Of a stretch of DNA of 25,768 nt, positions 8,103 through 15,640 are shown piece by piece. The stretch covers positions 1-25,768 of the forward strand of contig CAYVFC010000115.1 in assembly GCA_964450715.1 (NCBI GenBank), written 5' to 3'. The position numbers were made by a program, and so were the translations under genes. How positions within the stretch are numbered: the first letter of the stretch is position 1; each line of letters opens with the position of its first letter. This DNA comes from CAYVFC01 sp964450715. GTDB taxonomy: Bacteria; Myxococcota_A; Polyangia; Polyangiales; JAFGIB01. The notes under the pieces are model-generated. The model searched no databases. It saw nothing but the letters and a program-made list of their open reading frames with translations, and was not told where the DNA came from.

Positions 8103-9104
8103 GTGAGCGTGTCCCGTCCCACTCAGCAGTACGCCGAGGTCAGGATCCAGGACGGCCTGGGGTGGGTGGACCTTTCCAGCAACAAGGCAGTGATGCCGCC
8201 CCGGGGCAAGCAACCGCGTTCCGCCGAGGCGGGGCAGACCGGCTTCCTCTTTCACGTAGCCGAGATCCCCGGCCGTATAGCGGTGCTAGCCCGGGAAGCG
8301 AAGGCAACGGCGGCGAAGGAGCGAAAGGGAGGCGAGAGCGCGGAGCTGCGAGCGGTGGATCTGCTGCTGGACCAGGTGGAGCAGGTCACCTGGGTCGAGG
8401 CCGAGGTCGACGGAGCCGCCACCGCCGAGGCTTACTCCGACCAGGAGCCGTCGGCCCTGAATGCCGCCTGCGCCATGGCCGCGGTCGGCGCGCACGCGGG
8501 CGGCGAGCCGGAGGGGGACGGCCCGCTGGTCTTCAACGTGAAGGGAGAGCAGAGCAACACGGTTACGGTACGGCTGTCGATGCGGAGCGACGGTTACCAG
8601 GTGACCGCGCAGACGCCGAGGGTCGGGCTGGATAACCTGTTGAAGAGCGTCAAGCAACAGTTGCGCTCGGGCGACGGCTGTTCGCTCGTCCTGGCCAACA
8701 TGGATCATTCCATGGCCCTGAACGACACCCATGGGTATCGGGCCGGCGACCTGGCTCTGGCCCGTATTCACCGGCTGTTCGAGATCGAGGAGCAGGCCGG
8801 AAACGGCGAGTTCTATCGGCTGGGTGGAGACGATTTCTCGGTGTTGATACCCGGATCAAATACCAAGCAGTCCGACCAGCTCGCCGAACGGATCCGGCAG
8901 GGGGTGTTTGATATGAATATCCAGCTTAGGCTGGGCGGCAAGAAGGGAAAGAGAGCCGACCGGGTCACGCTGAGCGTGGGGGTGGTGCACGTTCCGCCGG
9001 AAGCAGCTCGTTCCCACAAGGAGGTCTGGCAGATCGCGCAGTATACGATCTGGAAAGCGAAGGACTCGGGCCGTAACGCGGTCAAGGCAGCGGTCGCCAT
9101 CTGA
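8103..9104 (+). CDS. GGDEF-domain protein with degenerate active site
   Basis: This protein is about 333 residues from the GTG at 8103. The frame is open back to a TTG at 7995, but residues encoded there look non-coding; another GTG at 8109 is equally possible and no clear ribosome site decides. Residues 1-140 have no membrane segment or domain I recognise. From about 178 a GGDEF fold is clear: the L-x-N-M-D segment (N199-M-D201), N207-D-T-H-G-Y-x-x-G-D216, and GGDDF at 241-245. In diguanylate cyclases the first position of the 'DxDxFK' motif is a metal-binding Asp and the fourth position of GG[DE]EF is Glu. Here these are Asn and Asp, and the Phe-Lys is Ser-Met. The guanine-contacting Asn and Asp (N207, D216) are kept. 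I infer a cytoplasmic nucleotide sensor or weak/altered cyclase rather than a normal diguanylate cyclase. Confidence 0.8.
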   Translation: MSVSRPTQQYAEVRIQDGLGWVDLSSNKAVMPPRGKQPRSAEAGQTGFLFHVAEIPGRIAVLAREAKATAAKERKGGESAELRAVDLLLDQVEQVTWVEAEVDGAATAEAYSDQEPSALNAACAMAAVGAHAGGEPEGDGPLVFNVKGEQSNTVTVRLSMRSDGYQVTAQTPRVGLDNLLKSVKQQLRSGDGCSLVLANMDHSMALNDTHGYRAGDLALARIHRLFEIEEQAGNGEFYRLGGDDFSVLIPGSNTKQSDQLAERIRQGVFDMNIQLRLGGKKGKRADRVTLSVGVVHVPPEAARSHKEVWQIAQYTIWKAKDSGRNAVKAAVAI

Positions 9105-9116
9105 GGTCAACGAAGA

Positions 9117-9139
9117 GGGGAGGGGGCAAGCCCCTCCCC
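9117..9139. terminator. Palindrome between convergent genes, dispersed-repeat family
   Basis: GGGGAGGGG, then GCAAG, then CCCCTCCCC form a 9-bp perfect stem. It lies 12 bases after the GGDEF stop codon and 28 bases before the end of the opposing glycosyltransferase gene. No T-run follows, so rho-independent termination is uncertain. The core resembles the repeats at 83 and 23891. Confidence 0.55.
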
Positions 9140-9167
9140 GATGGTCTATTTCGTCCGGCGGCTACCG

Positions 9168-10334
9168 TTACCCCTCCACCTGCAGGATGCGCGCGGCGGG
9201 CATGGGACGCTCGGCGTAGAGGCGGGTGCCGGCGCTCAGGCGCACCCGGTTGCCGCGCCAGCTCACGTGCCGCTGCCACGGCGCCAGCAACCAGGCGACG
9301 CCGAGCAACAGCTCCCTGAGCGGTGCCAGGGGAAGCGCGAACAGAAGACCGCGCGGTCCGCGCAACCAGCACCACTGCGCGGTGTCGCGCAACGCGCTCA
9401 GGCACAGGGCCCAGAGCAAGGGGCCATATCCGGTGACGCCCAGCAACGGCGCGCAGAGGGCGACGAATAAGGGGCTGGAGAGCGGCTCCAGCCAGTAGAC
9501 CAGCGGGGTCACGTGCAGGCGAAGCGCGGCCCAGCGCAGGTGGCGGCGCAGGAATGAGCCGGGCGTGGCCTGGCTGCAGACGTTGGCCACCGGATCCCGG
9601 CAGAGCCGTATTCGGAAACCCGCGCTGCCGTACATCTTTCCCATGACGTAGTCCTCGGCCAGAAGGTGGGCCACGCTCTCGAAGCCTCCCAGCGAGGCGA
9701 ACTCGCTACGGCGGAACATCATGGACTTGCCTACTACTGCCGGTATACCCAGCAGGGCGGTGGACAGAGCCACGGCCGAGGCGACATGACCGTTCAGGTG
9801 CAGGCTCTCCAGCGTCGCTCCGGCGCTTCGTTCGCCCACGCCTGCGATCAAATGGGTGACCAGGCCCACGCCGGGTCGCTCGAGCTCGGCGTGCGTCGAC
9901 CTCAGGTAGTCCGGGCGAAGCGCCACGTTGGAGTCGCTGATGGCGACCGTGTCGTGGCTGGCCGCGCTTAGCATGGCTCGCAGGTTGCTCACCTTGGGAT
10001 TGAGGCTGCCCCCGCCCTGGTGGACCACGATGCGGCTGGGTATCTCCGGGTGCCGCCTCCGGAGGCGGCGGGCCACGCCCAGAGCCGGGTCGTCGTGGCC
10101 CTGCACGCCGAAGACGATCTCGAAATCGGGATGGTTCTGTGCGAAGCAGGTCTCCAGGTTCGCCTCCAGGCAAGCGTCGGCTCCGCACAGGGGCTTGAGT
10201 AGCGTCACCCCTCCGCTCGGCTTCGGCAACGGCTCGGCCCTCTGTTCTGCCTTCAGCACCCGGCGTACCGCGAACAGCGACAGCGCGATCCAGACCGTGT
10301 TGACCAACGCGATGACGACGAAGACCGGTTCCAT
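9168..10334 (-). CDS. GT21/HpnI-type membrane glycosyltransferase (ceramide glucosyltransferase-like)
   Basis: This 388-residue protein has an N-terminal membrane anchor (about 3-23), a GT-A catalytic domain (about 42-270) and a hydrophobic C-terminal region with about three segments (283-352). Family-type residues are D81-D82 in the DDPA segment, D134-S-N136, the E228-D229 of AEDY and the processive-like R263-R-H-L-R-W268. This set of motifs and the order match ceramide glucosyltransferases (GT21) and the hopanoid-modifying HpnI group. A lipid acceptor on the cytoplasmic membrane face is therefore likely, using a UDP-sugar donor. I cannot separate sphingolipid from hopanoid acceptors; no hopanoid gene is nearby. 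A GTG at 10352 extends the frame, but ATG 10334 has an ideal GGGAGG five bases upstream and is chosen. It is transcribed from the promoter at 10363-10391. Confidence 0.85.
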   Translation of the reverse strand: MEPVFVVIALVNTVWIALSLFAVRRVLKAEQRAEPLPKPSGGVTLLKPLCGADACLEANLETCFAQNHPDFEIVFGVQGHDDPALGVARRLRRRHPEIPSRIVVHQGGGSLNPKVSNLRAMLSAASHDTVAISDSNVALRPDYLRSTHAELERPGVGLVTHLIAGVGERSAGATLESLHLNGHVASAVALSTALLGIPAVVGKSMMFRRSEFASLGGFESVAHLLAEDYVMGKMYGSAGFRIRLCRDPVANVCSQATPGSFLRRHLRWAALRLHVTPLVYWLEPLSSPLFVALCAPLLGVTGYGPLLWALCLSALRDTAQWCWLRGPRGLLFALPLAPLRELLLGVAWLLAPWQRHVSWRGNRVRLSAGTRLYAERPMPAARILQVEG

Positions 10335-10362
10335 GTCAGCCTCCCATTGCACCTTTTCATTT

Positions 10363-10391
10363 AATTTAGGCCGATTGGCCTAAATTGTCAA
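10363..10391 (-). promoter_or_regulatory. Sigma-70 promoter with a perfect palindromic operator in its spacer
   Basis: On the minus strand, TTGACA (10386-10391) is followed by a 17-base spacer and TAAATT (10363-10368). Overlaid on it, AATTTAGGCC (10363-10372) and GGCCTAAATT (10377-10386) form a perfect 10-bp inverted repeat around a 4-base centre. Predicted transcription would start near 10356, about 22 bases before the glycosyltransferase ATG. The geometry is that of a repressor operator that would block RNA polymerase; the regulator is not identifiable in this window. Confidence 0.8.
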
Positions 10392-10461
10392 GGCCGGGGT
10401 TTTGCGGGAAATGTAGCGTTCTTCGTGCTCGGGGCCTGGTATCTGGCGCCGGGATTTACTA

Positions 10462-10620
10462 GAAGCCATCTCATAAATACTCCGGTCGTCTTTCGGGCGG
10501 GGAGGCCCCATCTGCTGCGTCGCTTCTCCTCAAAATAGCGGTGCTATTCCTCGTCGGCGTTCCTTGCATCTAGGGCCGCCGCGCCCAGAAACACTCGGTC
10601 CGTATTTACGAAATGGCCTC
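10462..10620. mobile_element. 159-bp non-coding element with 19-bp terminal inverted repeats (MITE/REP-like)
   Basis: The left end GAAGCCATCTCATAAATAC (10462-10480) matches the inverse of the right end (10602-10620) at 16 of 19 positions. Inside, the arms continue to pair imperfectly (GGCGGGGAGGCCCC against GGGCCGCCGCGCCC), and a central AAATAGC/GCTATTC hairpin lies near 10533-10549. There is no coding frame. This is the layout of a palindromic, non-autonomous repeat. I have a recollection of similar '...ATCTCATAAATA...' elements in other proteobacterial genomes but cannot verify it. It occupies most of the 310-base gap before the sulfatase-like gene; no target-site duplication is obvious. 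Confidence 0.65.
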
Positions 10621-10703
10621 TAAACGGGGCCTGCAGCAGGGGCCGCCGTCCCGAACCGGTAAAGACAAAACCCGGGTGCGCGACTCTGTAGCGAGCGCGA
10701 ACA

Positions 10704-12398
10704 ATGGCGAAGAAGAAGAGATCGAAGAGGGCGAGCGGTAAGGCCGCGGGCCGGCCGAAGCAGGGCGAGCGGCAACCCCGGTCCGGCGCAACCCCGCCGG
10801 TAGAATCGCCTTCCGCGGATTCGCGCAGGGGTCGGGCGCAGCTCGGGTGGCTGGCGGCGGCGTTGGCGCTCGGCGCAGTCGGCGCGCTGGCGTGGTACGG
10901 GTTCGGAGCTCGGCAGGGCGGCGAGGCGGCCGAGGATACTAGAGAGCAGACGGAGGGCCGGTCCGACCCGACCGGAAGAACGACGGCGGGTCAGGCGAGC
11001 GATCGCGCGCGGACCGCCGAGACCGAGGCGGGTCCGGCCAGCCCCGACGCCGTGGTGCTGGTGGTTCTGGATACGCTGCGAGCGGACATGCTCTCTTTTC
11101 AGGGTTATCCGCGCTCCACCACGCCCTTTCTGGACACCGTCGCCGCCAACAGCGTGGTCTTTTCAAATGCGTACGCGCCCAGCTCCTGGACTGCGCCGTC
11201 GATGGCCTCGCTGATGACCTCGACCTATCCGGCCACGCACGGCGTGGTCGCTTCCAGCCTGACCAACGAGGAGATTCGAAAAAAGTTCGGCCAGCCCATC
11301 CTCGACGATTCCTTCCTAACCCTGGCTGAGCTGTTCGATGCCGATGGTTACGCCACGGTCGGGGTGGCCGCCAACCGCTACCTCTCCGCCGATTTCGGCT
11401 ACGACCAGGGCTTCGATCACTACTACCCCAAGGCCTACTTCCACAACGCGGCCAAGCTGAACCGGGTAGCGATAGAGTACTTCCGTCGAGCCTTCGGAGA
11501 AGGGTGGGCCACGGCCTGGAGGCGCTCGAAGAGCTTCGTTTTCCTGCACTATTTCGACCCGCACGGCCCCTACTTTCCGCGCTCCCCCTGGATCGATCGA
11601 CTGGCCCCGGACTACGAGCAGGAACCCTTCGTTTTTCCGCCCAAGAAAGACGAGCCAGAACAGAGAGCCCTGCACGAGAATCCCGGCCCGGACTACAAAA
11701 GTCGAGCCCTGCCCTTTTACGAATCCGAGATCCTCTACTGGGATCACCAGTTCGAGAAGTTGGCTCGGAAGATGCGACTCACCCATAGAGATGTACTCTT
11801 TGTATTCACTTCCGACCACGGCGAGGAGTTCGCCGAGCACGGCGGGCTGGAGCACGGCGGCACCCTCTACCAAGAGCAGGTCCACGTTCCGCTGCTCTTT
11901 CACTGGCCGCGAGGGCTGGGGGGCGGACGAACGGTGCAGACCCCCGTCAGCCTGGTCGACCTGTACCCCACCCTGGCGGAGCTGTGCGGGCTGCGCGCGC
12001 CGTCAGGGATCGTGGGTCAGAGCCTGGTCCCCTTGCTGCGCGCGGAGCGGGGCAGATCGGTCCCGCCAGCGCTCGCCGACCGGACGCTCTTTTTGGATCT
12101 GCGCGAGCCCAAACCCCGCACGACGGCGATCCGCAAGCGGGACCGCAAGCTCATCGTCTCGCGGTCGAGCGCGGGAAAGACGGAGCTGGAGCTGTTCGAT
12201 CTGAAGGCCGATCCGGGCGAGCGACACAACCTGGCCGGGAGGGAGAAAGAGCTGGCCGGGCAGTACCGCGCCGAGCTCGAGGCGATCGCCGCGGCGCAAC
12301 CGCCGCCGCCCATGCCGCGCTCGGACGTGACGGTCAGCCCCGAGCTGCTGGAGCAGCTGCGCAATATGGGCTACGTGGAGCCGGACGACGACAGGTGA
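10704..12398 (+). CDS. Sulfatase-superfamily membrane-anchored hydrolase with Thr at the nucleophile position
   Basis: This 564-residue protein has a basic N-terminus, one membrane segment (about 48-68) and a charged linker (70-112). An alkaline-phosphatase-superfamily sulfatase domain spans about 115-480, with a smaller C-terminal subdomain. Seen motifs are D123-T-L-R-A-D128, T-T-P-F-L-D, T163-A-P-S-M, D285-P-H287 and S370-D-H-G-E-E-F with H379 and H384. The sulfatase signature would be C/S-x-P-S-R, whose Cys or Ser is converted to formylglycine; here the equivalent position appears to be Thr163 and the Arg is Met. That substitution is more typical of phosphotransferases or phosphodiesterases of the superfamily, or of uncharacterised sulfatase-like proteins, so sulfate-ester hydrolysis should not be assumed. 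The catalytic domain is probably extracytoplasmic. The ATG at 10704 lacks a strong ribosome site. The gene ends 13 bases from the opposing lipoprotein gene. Confidence 0.85.
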   Translation: MAKKKRSKRASGKAAGRPKQGERQPRSGATPPVESPSADSRRGRAQLGWLAAALALGAVGALAWYGFGARQGGEAAEDTREQTEGRSDPTGRTTAGQASDRARTAETEAGPASPDAVVLVVLDTLRADMLSFQGYPRSTTPFLDTVAANSVVFSNAYAPSSWTAPSMASLMTSTYPATHGVVASSLTNEEIRKKFGQPILDDSFLTLAELFDADGYATVGVAANRYLSADFGYDQGFDHYYPKAYFHNAAKLNRVAIEYFRRAFGEGWATAWRRSKSFVFLHYFDPHGPYFPRSPWIDRLAPDYEQEPFVFPPKKDEPEQRALHENPGPDYKSRALPFYESEILYWDHQFEKLARKMRLTHRDVLFVFTSDHGEEFAEHGGLEHGGTLYQEQVHVPLLFHWPRGLGGGRTVQTPVSLVDLYPTLAELCGLRAPSGIVGQSLVPLLRAERGRSVPPALADRTLFLDLREPKPRTTAIRKRDRKLIVSRSSAGKTELELFDLKADPGERHNLAGREKELAGQYRAELEAIAAAQPPPPMPRSDVTVSPELLEQLRNMGYVEPDDDR

Positions 12399-12411
12399 CC
12401 GGCTCGGTGGT

Positions 12412-13845
12412 CTAGCGGCAGCCGCCCAAGGGGACCGGGAACACGGTCTGGCAGCCGCAGGTCTGTCCGGCCGGAATGCAGCAGGGTGCATCGGTGAGCA
12501 TCAGGCAGGGGGGGCAGAGATCCGGCTGGCAGGAGGAGGCCGCACAGGTGCCGCCTTGGCAGGAGTCGCTCCAGCAGTCCGAGTCCGCCTGGCAGGGGCT
12601 GTCGTCCGGACAGCGCGGACAGATCCCGCCGCCGCAATCCACGTCGGTCTCGTTTCCGTTCTTGACGTCGTCGCTGCATTCGGCGGGGCGGCAGCGGCTC
12701 TCTCGGGTTCCCGGCAAGCAGAGCAGCCCGGAGCAACCCGGCTCGCATACACCGCTCAAACAGTCAGTTCCTTCCTGACAGAGCAGACCATCGGCGCACT
12801 TCAGACAGTCGCTGCCGCCGCAGTCCACGTCGGTCTCGTTTCCGTTCTGTTCCTGGTCGGTGCACTCCGGGTCGACCACCGGACCGGTGTCCGGGATCTC
12901 GCATACCGCGTCGGCTCCCGGCTTGAAGACGCAGGTCTCTCCTACCTCGCACTGTACCGGCTCCTCCAGACCGTCGCCGGCGTCCGTGCATTTGACCGTG
13001 GAATCGCCCAGGCAAGAGACCCGACCCTGCGCGCAGACGTCGGGCTCGCACCGGCCCTTGGCGCAGTGCTCCAGCGTTTCGCAGGCCTCGTGCCTCAGGC
13101 AGTCGACGCAGATGCCGCCGTCCTTGTCGCAGAGCTGGGGGCTTTCGCAGTCGTTGTCCGAGGCGCAGGCCTTGCCGCAGTGGTTGTCGACGCAGATGTC
13201 GTCGCCCTGGCAGTCGTCGTTGACCGTGCACTGCACGCATTGGTTGGCGGCCGTGTCGCAGGTCTCTTGGTCCAGGCAGTCCTGGTCCTGCTCGCAGTAG
13301 CGGGAACGGATGCAGGTATTGGCGATGCAGACGAAGTTGTCGCCGTACCCGGCCGCGCAGTCCGGATCCTCGGCGCAGACCACGCACAGGTCATTGTCGC
13401 AGATGGTCCGGCCGTCGGTGCGCCCCCGGCAATCGTTGCTGTCCAGGCAGGGCACCGCCGCGGCGCAGGTACCGTCGATGCAGGTGTGGTCCGGGGGACA
13501 CTCGTTGTTGTAGGTGCAGCTGACCTCCTGGGGGACGCCTCCCTCGCCGCTGGCATCGCCCTCACCGGTATCCGGAATGCTCGAGTCCATGGACGAGCCT
13601 CCCGTTCCGCCGCCCGCGTTGCCCCCGGTTGCACCGGAACCGCTCCCACCCTGGTCGCCGCCGGCACCGCCCGCACCCCCGCTTCCGGCCAGCACCCACT
13701 GCCCGCCGTCCACGCCGGCGTCCGGAGCCGGATCGTCGTCGCCTCCGCACGAGGCGACGAGCACGACCGCCGCCGTGGCTGCCAGCAGCGCACGGAAAAA
13801 GGTTGACTCGAATACCCGGTAAAAACCAGCTCGAACACTCATCAT
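12412..13845 (-). CDS. Cys-rich surface lipoprotein with DCGG-type repeats
   Basis: This 477-residue protein has a lipoprotein signal (hydrophobic 17-31, lipobox V-A-S-C with Cys33) and an Asp/Gly stalk very rich in GG pairs (about 34-100). The rest is Cys-dense. It has many short C-x(4-6)-C-x(4-6)-C units of the 'C..D.DC......C....C' type and two N-G-N-E-T-D-V-D-C-G-G modules. Such modules are common in Myxococcota outer-surface proteins and have no defined enzymatic role; disulfide-rich adhesion or structural function is an inference. I chose ATG 13845 (ATGATG), which has AAAGG seven bases upstream. The frame stays open to 15732, but that extension reads through the opposing gene and is not coding. 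It diverges from the Notum-like gene at 14062. Confidence 0.85.
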   Translation of the reverse strand: MMSVRAGFYRVFESTFFRALLAATAAVVLVASCGGDDDPAPDAGVDGGQWVLAGSGGAGGAGGDQGGSGSGATGGNAGGGTGGSSMDSSIPDTGEGDASGEGGVPQEVSCTYNNECPPDHTCIDGTCAAAVPCLDSNDCRGRTDGRTICDNDLCVVCAEDPDCAAGYGDNFVCIANTCIRSRYCEQDQDCLDQETCDTAANQCVQCTVNDDCQGDDICVDNHCGKACASDNDCESPQLCDKDGGICVDCLRHEACETLEHCAKGRCEPDVCAQGRVSCLGDSTVKCTDAGDGLEEPVQCEVGETCVFKPGADAVCEIPDTGPVVDPECTDQEQNGNETDVDCGGSDCLKCADGLLCQEGTDCLSGVCEPGCSGLLCLPGTRESRCRPAECSDDVKNGNETDVDCGGGICPRCPDDSPCQADSDCWSDSCQGGTCAASSCQPDLCPPCLMLTDAPCCIPAGQTCGCQTVFPVPLGGCR

Positions 13846-13890
13846 CGAAATACCTTTCTTCCAGTAGACCGCTTTTGCGTACGGGTCGGT

Positions 13891-13941
13891 TTGACAATTC
13901 GAGTCGAGATAGCGAATATTTAGTACATCCGCTCTGCGGAT
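13891..13941 (+). promoter_or_regulatory. Candidate promoter with start-site palindrome for the second Notum-like gene
   Basis: TTGACA (13891-13896), a 17-base spacer and GAATAT (13914-13919) form a good sigma-70-like promoter facing the gene at 14062. Transcription would start near 13926. Immediately there, ATCCGC-TCT-GCGGAT (13927-13941) is a perfect 6-bp inverted repeat, which could be an operator or a 5' RNA hairpin. The predicted leader is about 135 bases. The rest of the 216-base divergent gap shows no gene. Confidence 0.5.
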
Positions 13942-14061
13942 AGGTTTACCGGTCGATGAATAACGCGTGAAGGACTTAACAGAAACGTTTCCCTCCGACC
14001 GATCTCCGCTTTTCTTAGCACCGATAAAGGATAACACGGCCGCAAAAAAATCCGGAACGCG

Positions 14062-15534
14062 ATGACCAGATTCCACGGTTACTGCCTTTTTACCGTAATA
14101 CTGGTTAATTCTACAGCCTGGGGCTGTTCTCTTGACCGGAACGCGATCGGCGAGGTGAGACCGATGGGCGCCAGCGGTTGGAGCGGTGGCTCCGCGGGTA
14201 ACGCCGGCGTCAGCGGGTTTATCGGGGTGAGCGGATACGGCGGTTGGGGTGGATATGCGGGCACGGTCGATCCCGCGGGCACGGGAGGCGTACCCGAGGT
14301 GGGTACGGGCGGTATCGGGGGCTTCGGCGGCGCTGGTACCGGCCCGCTGGACTCGGGCGTAGTCGACGCTGCCATCGCCGGCGAGGGAGGACAGGCCGGC
14401 GTGGATTCGGGCCTGCCGCCCATTGACGGGGGTACCGGCGGCGTAGTGACCAGCGCGGGGGTGCCCTATGCCAACGGCTGGATGTACCACGAGGTGCAGG
14501 GTGCCCTCTGCCGCGACGGATCGGCTGCCGGCTATTACATCAGGGAGGGCACCAGCAACAACCTGATGGTCTTCCTGAACGGCGGGGGCGTCTGCTTCGA
14601 CGACTTCTTCTGCGCCATCACCCCGGCCAACGTGAACCAGAGCCTGCCCGGCGAGACGATCGCCGACGCCACCCTGGACATGTTCATGGGCTCGATCTCC
14701 CCGGTGCGCCAGGTGCCTCCCAACGAGGGCATCCTGAAGCTGGACTCGCGCAACCCGGTCACCGACTGGAACATGGTCTACGTGCCCTACTGCACGGGCG
14801 ACGTCTATGCCGGGACTACGCCCAACGCGCCGGTCATTACCTCCACCGGCGTGCCGCCCATGCCGCCTCAGCACTTCGTGGGCTATGCCAACATCGGCCT
14901 GTTCTACCAGAGCTTCGGCCCCAGGTTCATGAATGTGGACAAGGTGTTGCTGGCCGGAGCCAGCGCGGGCGGGTTCGGCGCGCTGCTCAACTTCGACCGC
15001 ACCCAGCAGTTTTTCGCCAACAGCATGGTCATCGCCATCACCGATTCGGGCATTCCCTTCCGCGACCAGTACCTGGAGCCGTGCCTGCAGAGGAAGTGGC
15101 GCGATCTCTGGGGCATCGATAAGATACTGCCCGCGGATTGCGAGGAGTGCTTCCACCCCGACGGCGGCGGGCTCACCGAGCTGGCCCATTATATCAAGTG
15201 GAAATACCCGGGCCGCATACTGGGGGGCGGTATCTCGTCCGACCAGGACGAGGTCATCAAGCTCTTCTTTGCCGCCGGTCTCAACAACTGCAGCATGCCG
15301 GCGCTGTTCGCCCTGAACCAGTACCCGCAGGAACGCTTTCCGGCCGGGCTGACCGACTTCATAGAGAACGTCCTGGGCGGTGAAGAGGCGGGCTCCTATG
15401 CCACCGCGGGAACGGCGCACCAACACCTGTTCCGGCCTCGTTACTTCGAGGAGAACGGGATCGGGATGACGCTGGCCGAGTGGGTCGAGGAGATCATCAA
15501 CGGCAACCCGGTACACGTGGGCGTTTTGCCTTAG
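14062..15534 (+). CDS. Second Notum/pectinacetylesterase-family secreted protein with Gly-rich stalk
   Basis: This 490-residue protein has a short hydrophobic leader (7-21) ending in A-W-G-C22, a lipobox-like but non-canonical site. A long Gly-rich linker (about 38-130) follows, then the esterase domain. The nucleophile elbow is G299-A-S301-A-G-G, the oxyanion-region motif is N173-G-G-G-V-C, a candidate acid is T-D328-S-G, and a candidate base is A-H453-Q-H455. The catalytic domain resembles that of the lipoprotein at 6502-7725, including shared V-P-Y-C segments and a D-C-E-E-C / C-D-E-C element. The two are therefore paralogues with differing insertions; this one has longer loops around residues 190-285. 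The ATG at 14062 has only a weak upstream GGAA. A likely promoter lies at 13891. The natural ester substrate is unknown. Confidence 0.85.
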   Translation: MTRFHGYCLFTVILVNSTAWGCSLDRNAIGEVRPMGASGWSGGSAGNAGVSGFIGVSGYGGWGGYAGTVDPAGTGGVPEVGTGGIGGFGGAGTGPLDSGVVDAAIAGEGGQAGVDSGLPPIDGGTGGVVTSAGVPYANGWMYHEVQGALCRDGSAAGYYIREGTSNNLMVFLNGGGVCFDDFFCAITPANVNQSLPGETIADATLDMFMGSISPVRQVPPNEGILKLDSRNPVTDWNMVYVPYCTGDVYAGTTPNAPVITSTGVPPMPPQHFVGYANIGLFYQSFGPRFMNVDKVLLAGASAGGFGALLNFDRTQQFFANSMVIAITDSGIPFRDQYLEPCLQRKWRDLWGIDKILPADCEECFHPDGGGLTELAHYIKWKYPGRILGGGISSDQDEVIKLFFAAGLNNCSMPALFALNQYPQERFPAGLTDFIENVLGGEEAGSYATAGTAHQHLFRPRYFEENGIGMTLAEWVEEIINGNPVHVGVLP

Positions 15535-15554
15535 CCGCCGCGGTAGCGTATAAG
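15526..15554 (+). promoter_or_regulatory. Candidate promoter of the glutaredoxin-FTR pair
   Basis: TTGCCT (15526-15531), 17 bases, TATAAG (15549-15554). The -35 overlaps the final codons of the upstream esterase gene. The leader would be about 80 bases. The call rests on box similarity and spacing only. Confidence 0.4.
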
Positions 15555-15640
15555 GCTTTCTGATCGAGCAATCCCCTTGAACGTCGGCAGTAGTGGCGGG
15601 CGCTAGCGGGCGACGAACGCCCGGGAAAAGGAACGACTTC

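Noticed and set aside
12556..13806. 416-residue plus-strand frame opposite the Cys-rich lipoprotein
   Set aside because: Val/Ala/Gly-biased shadow of a repetitive Cys/Asp-rich gene, with no recognisable domain.
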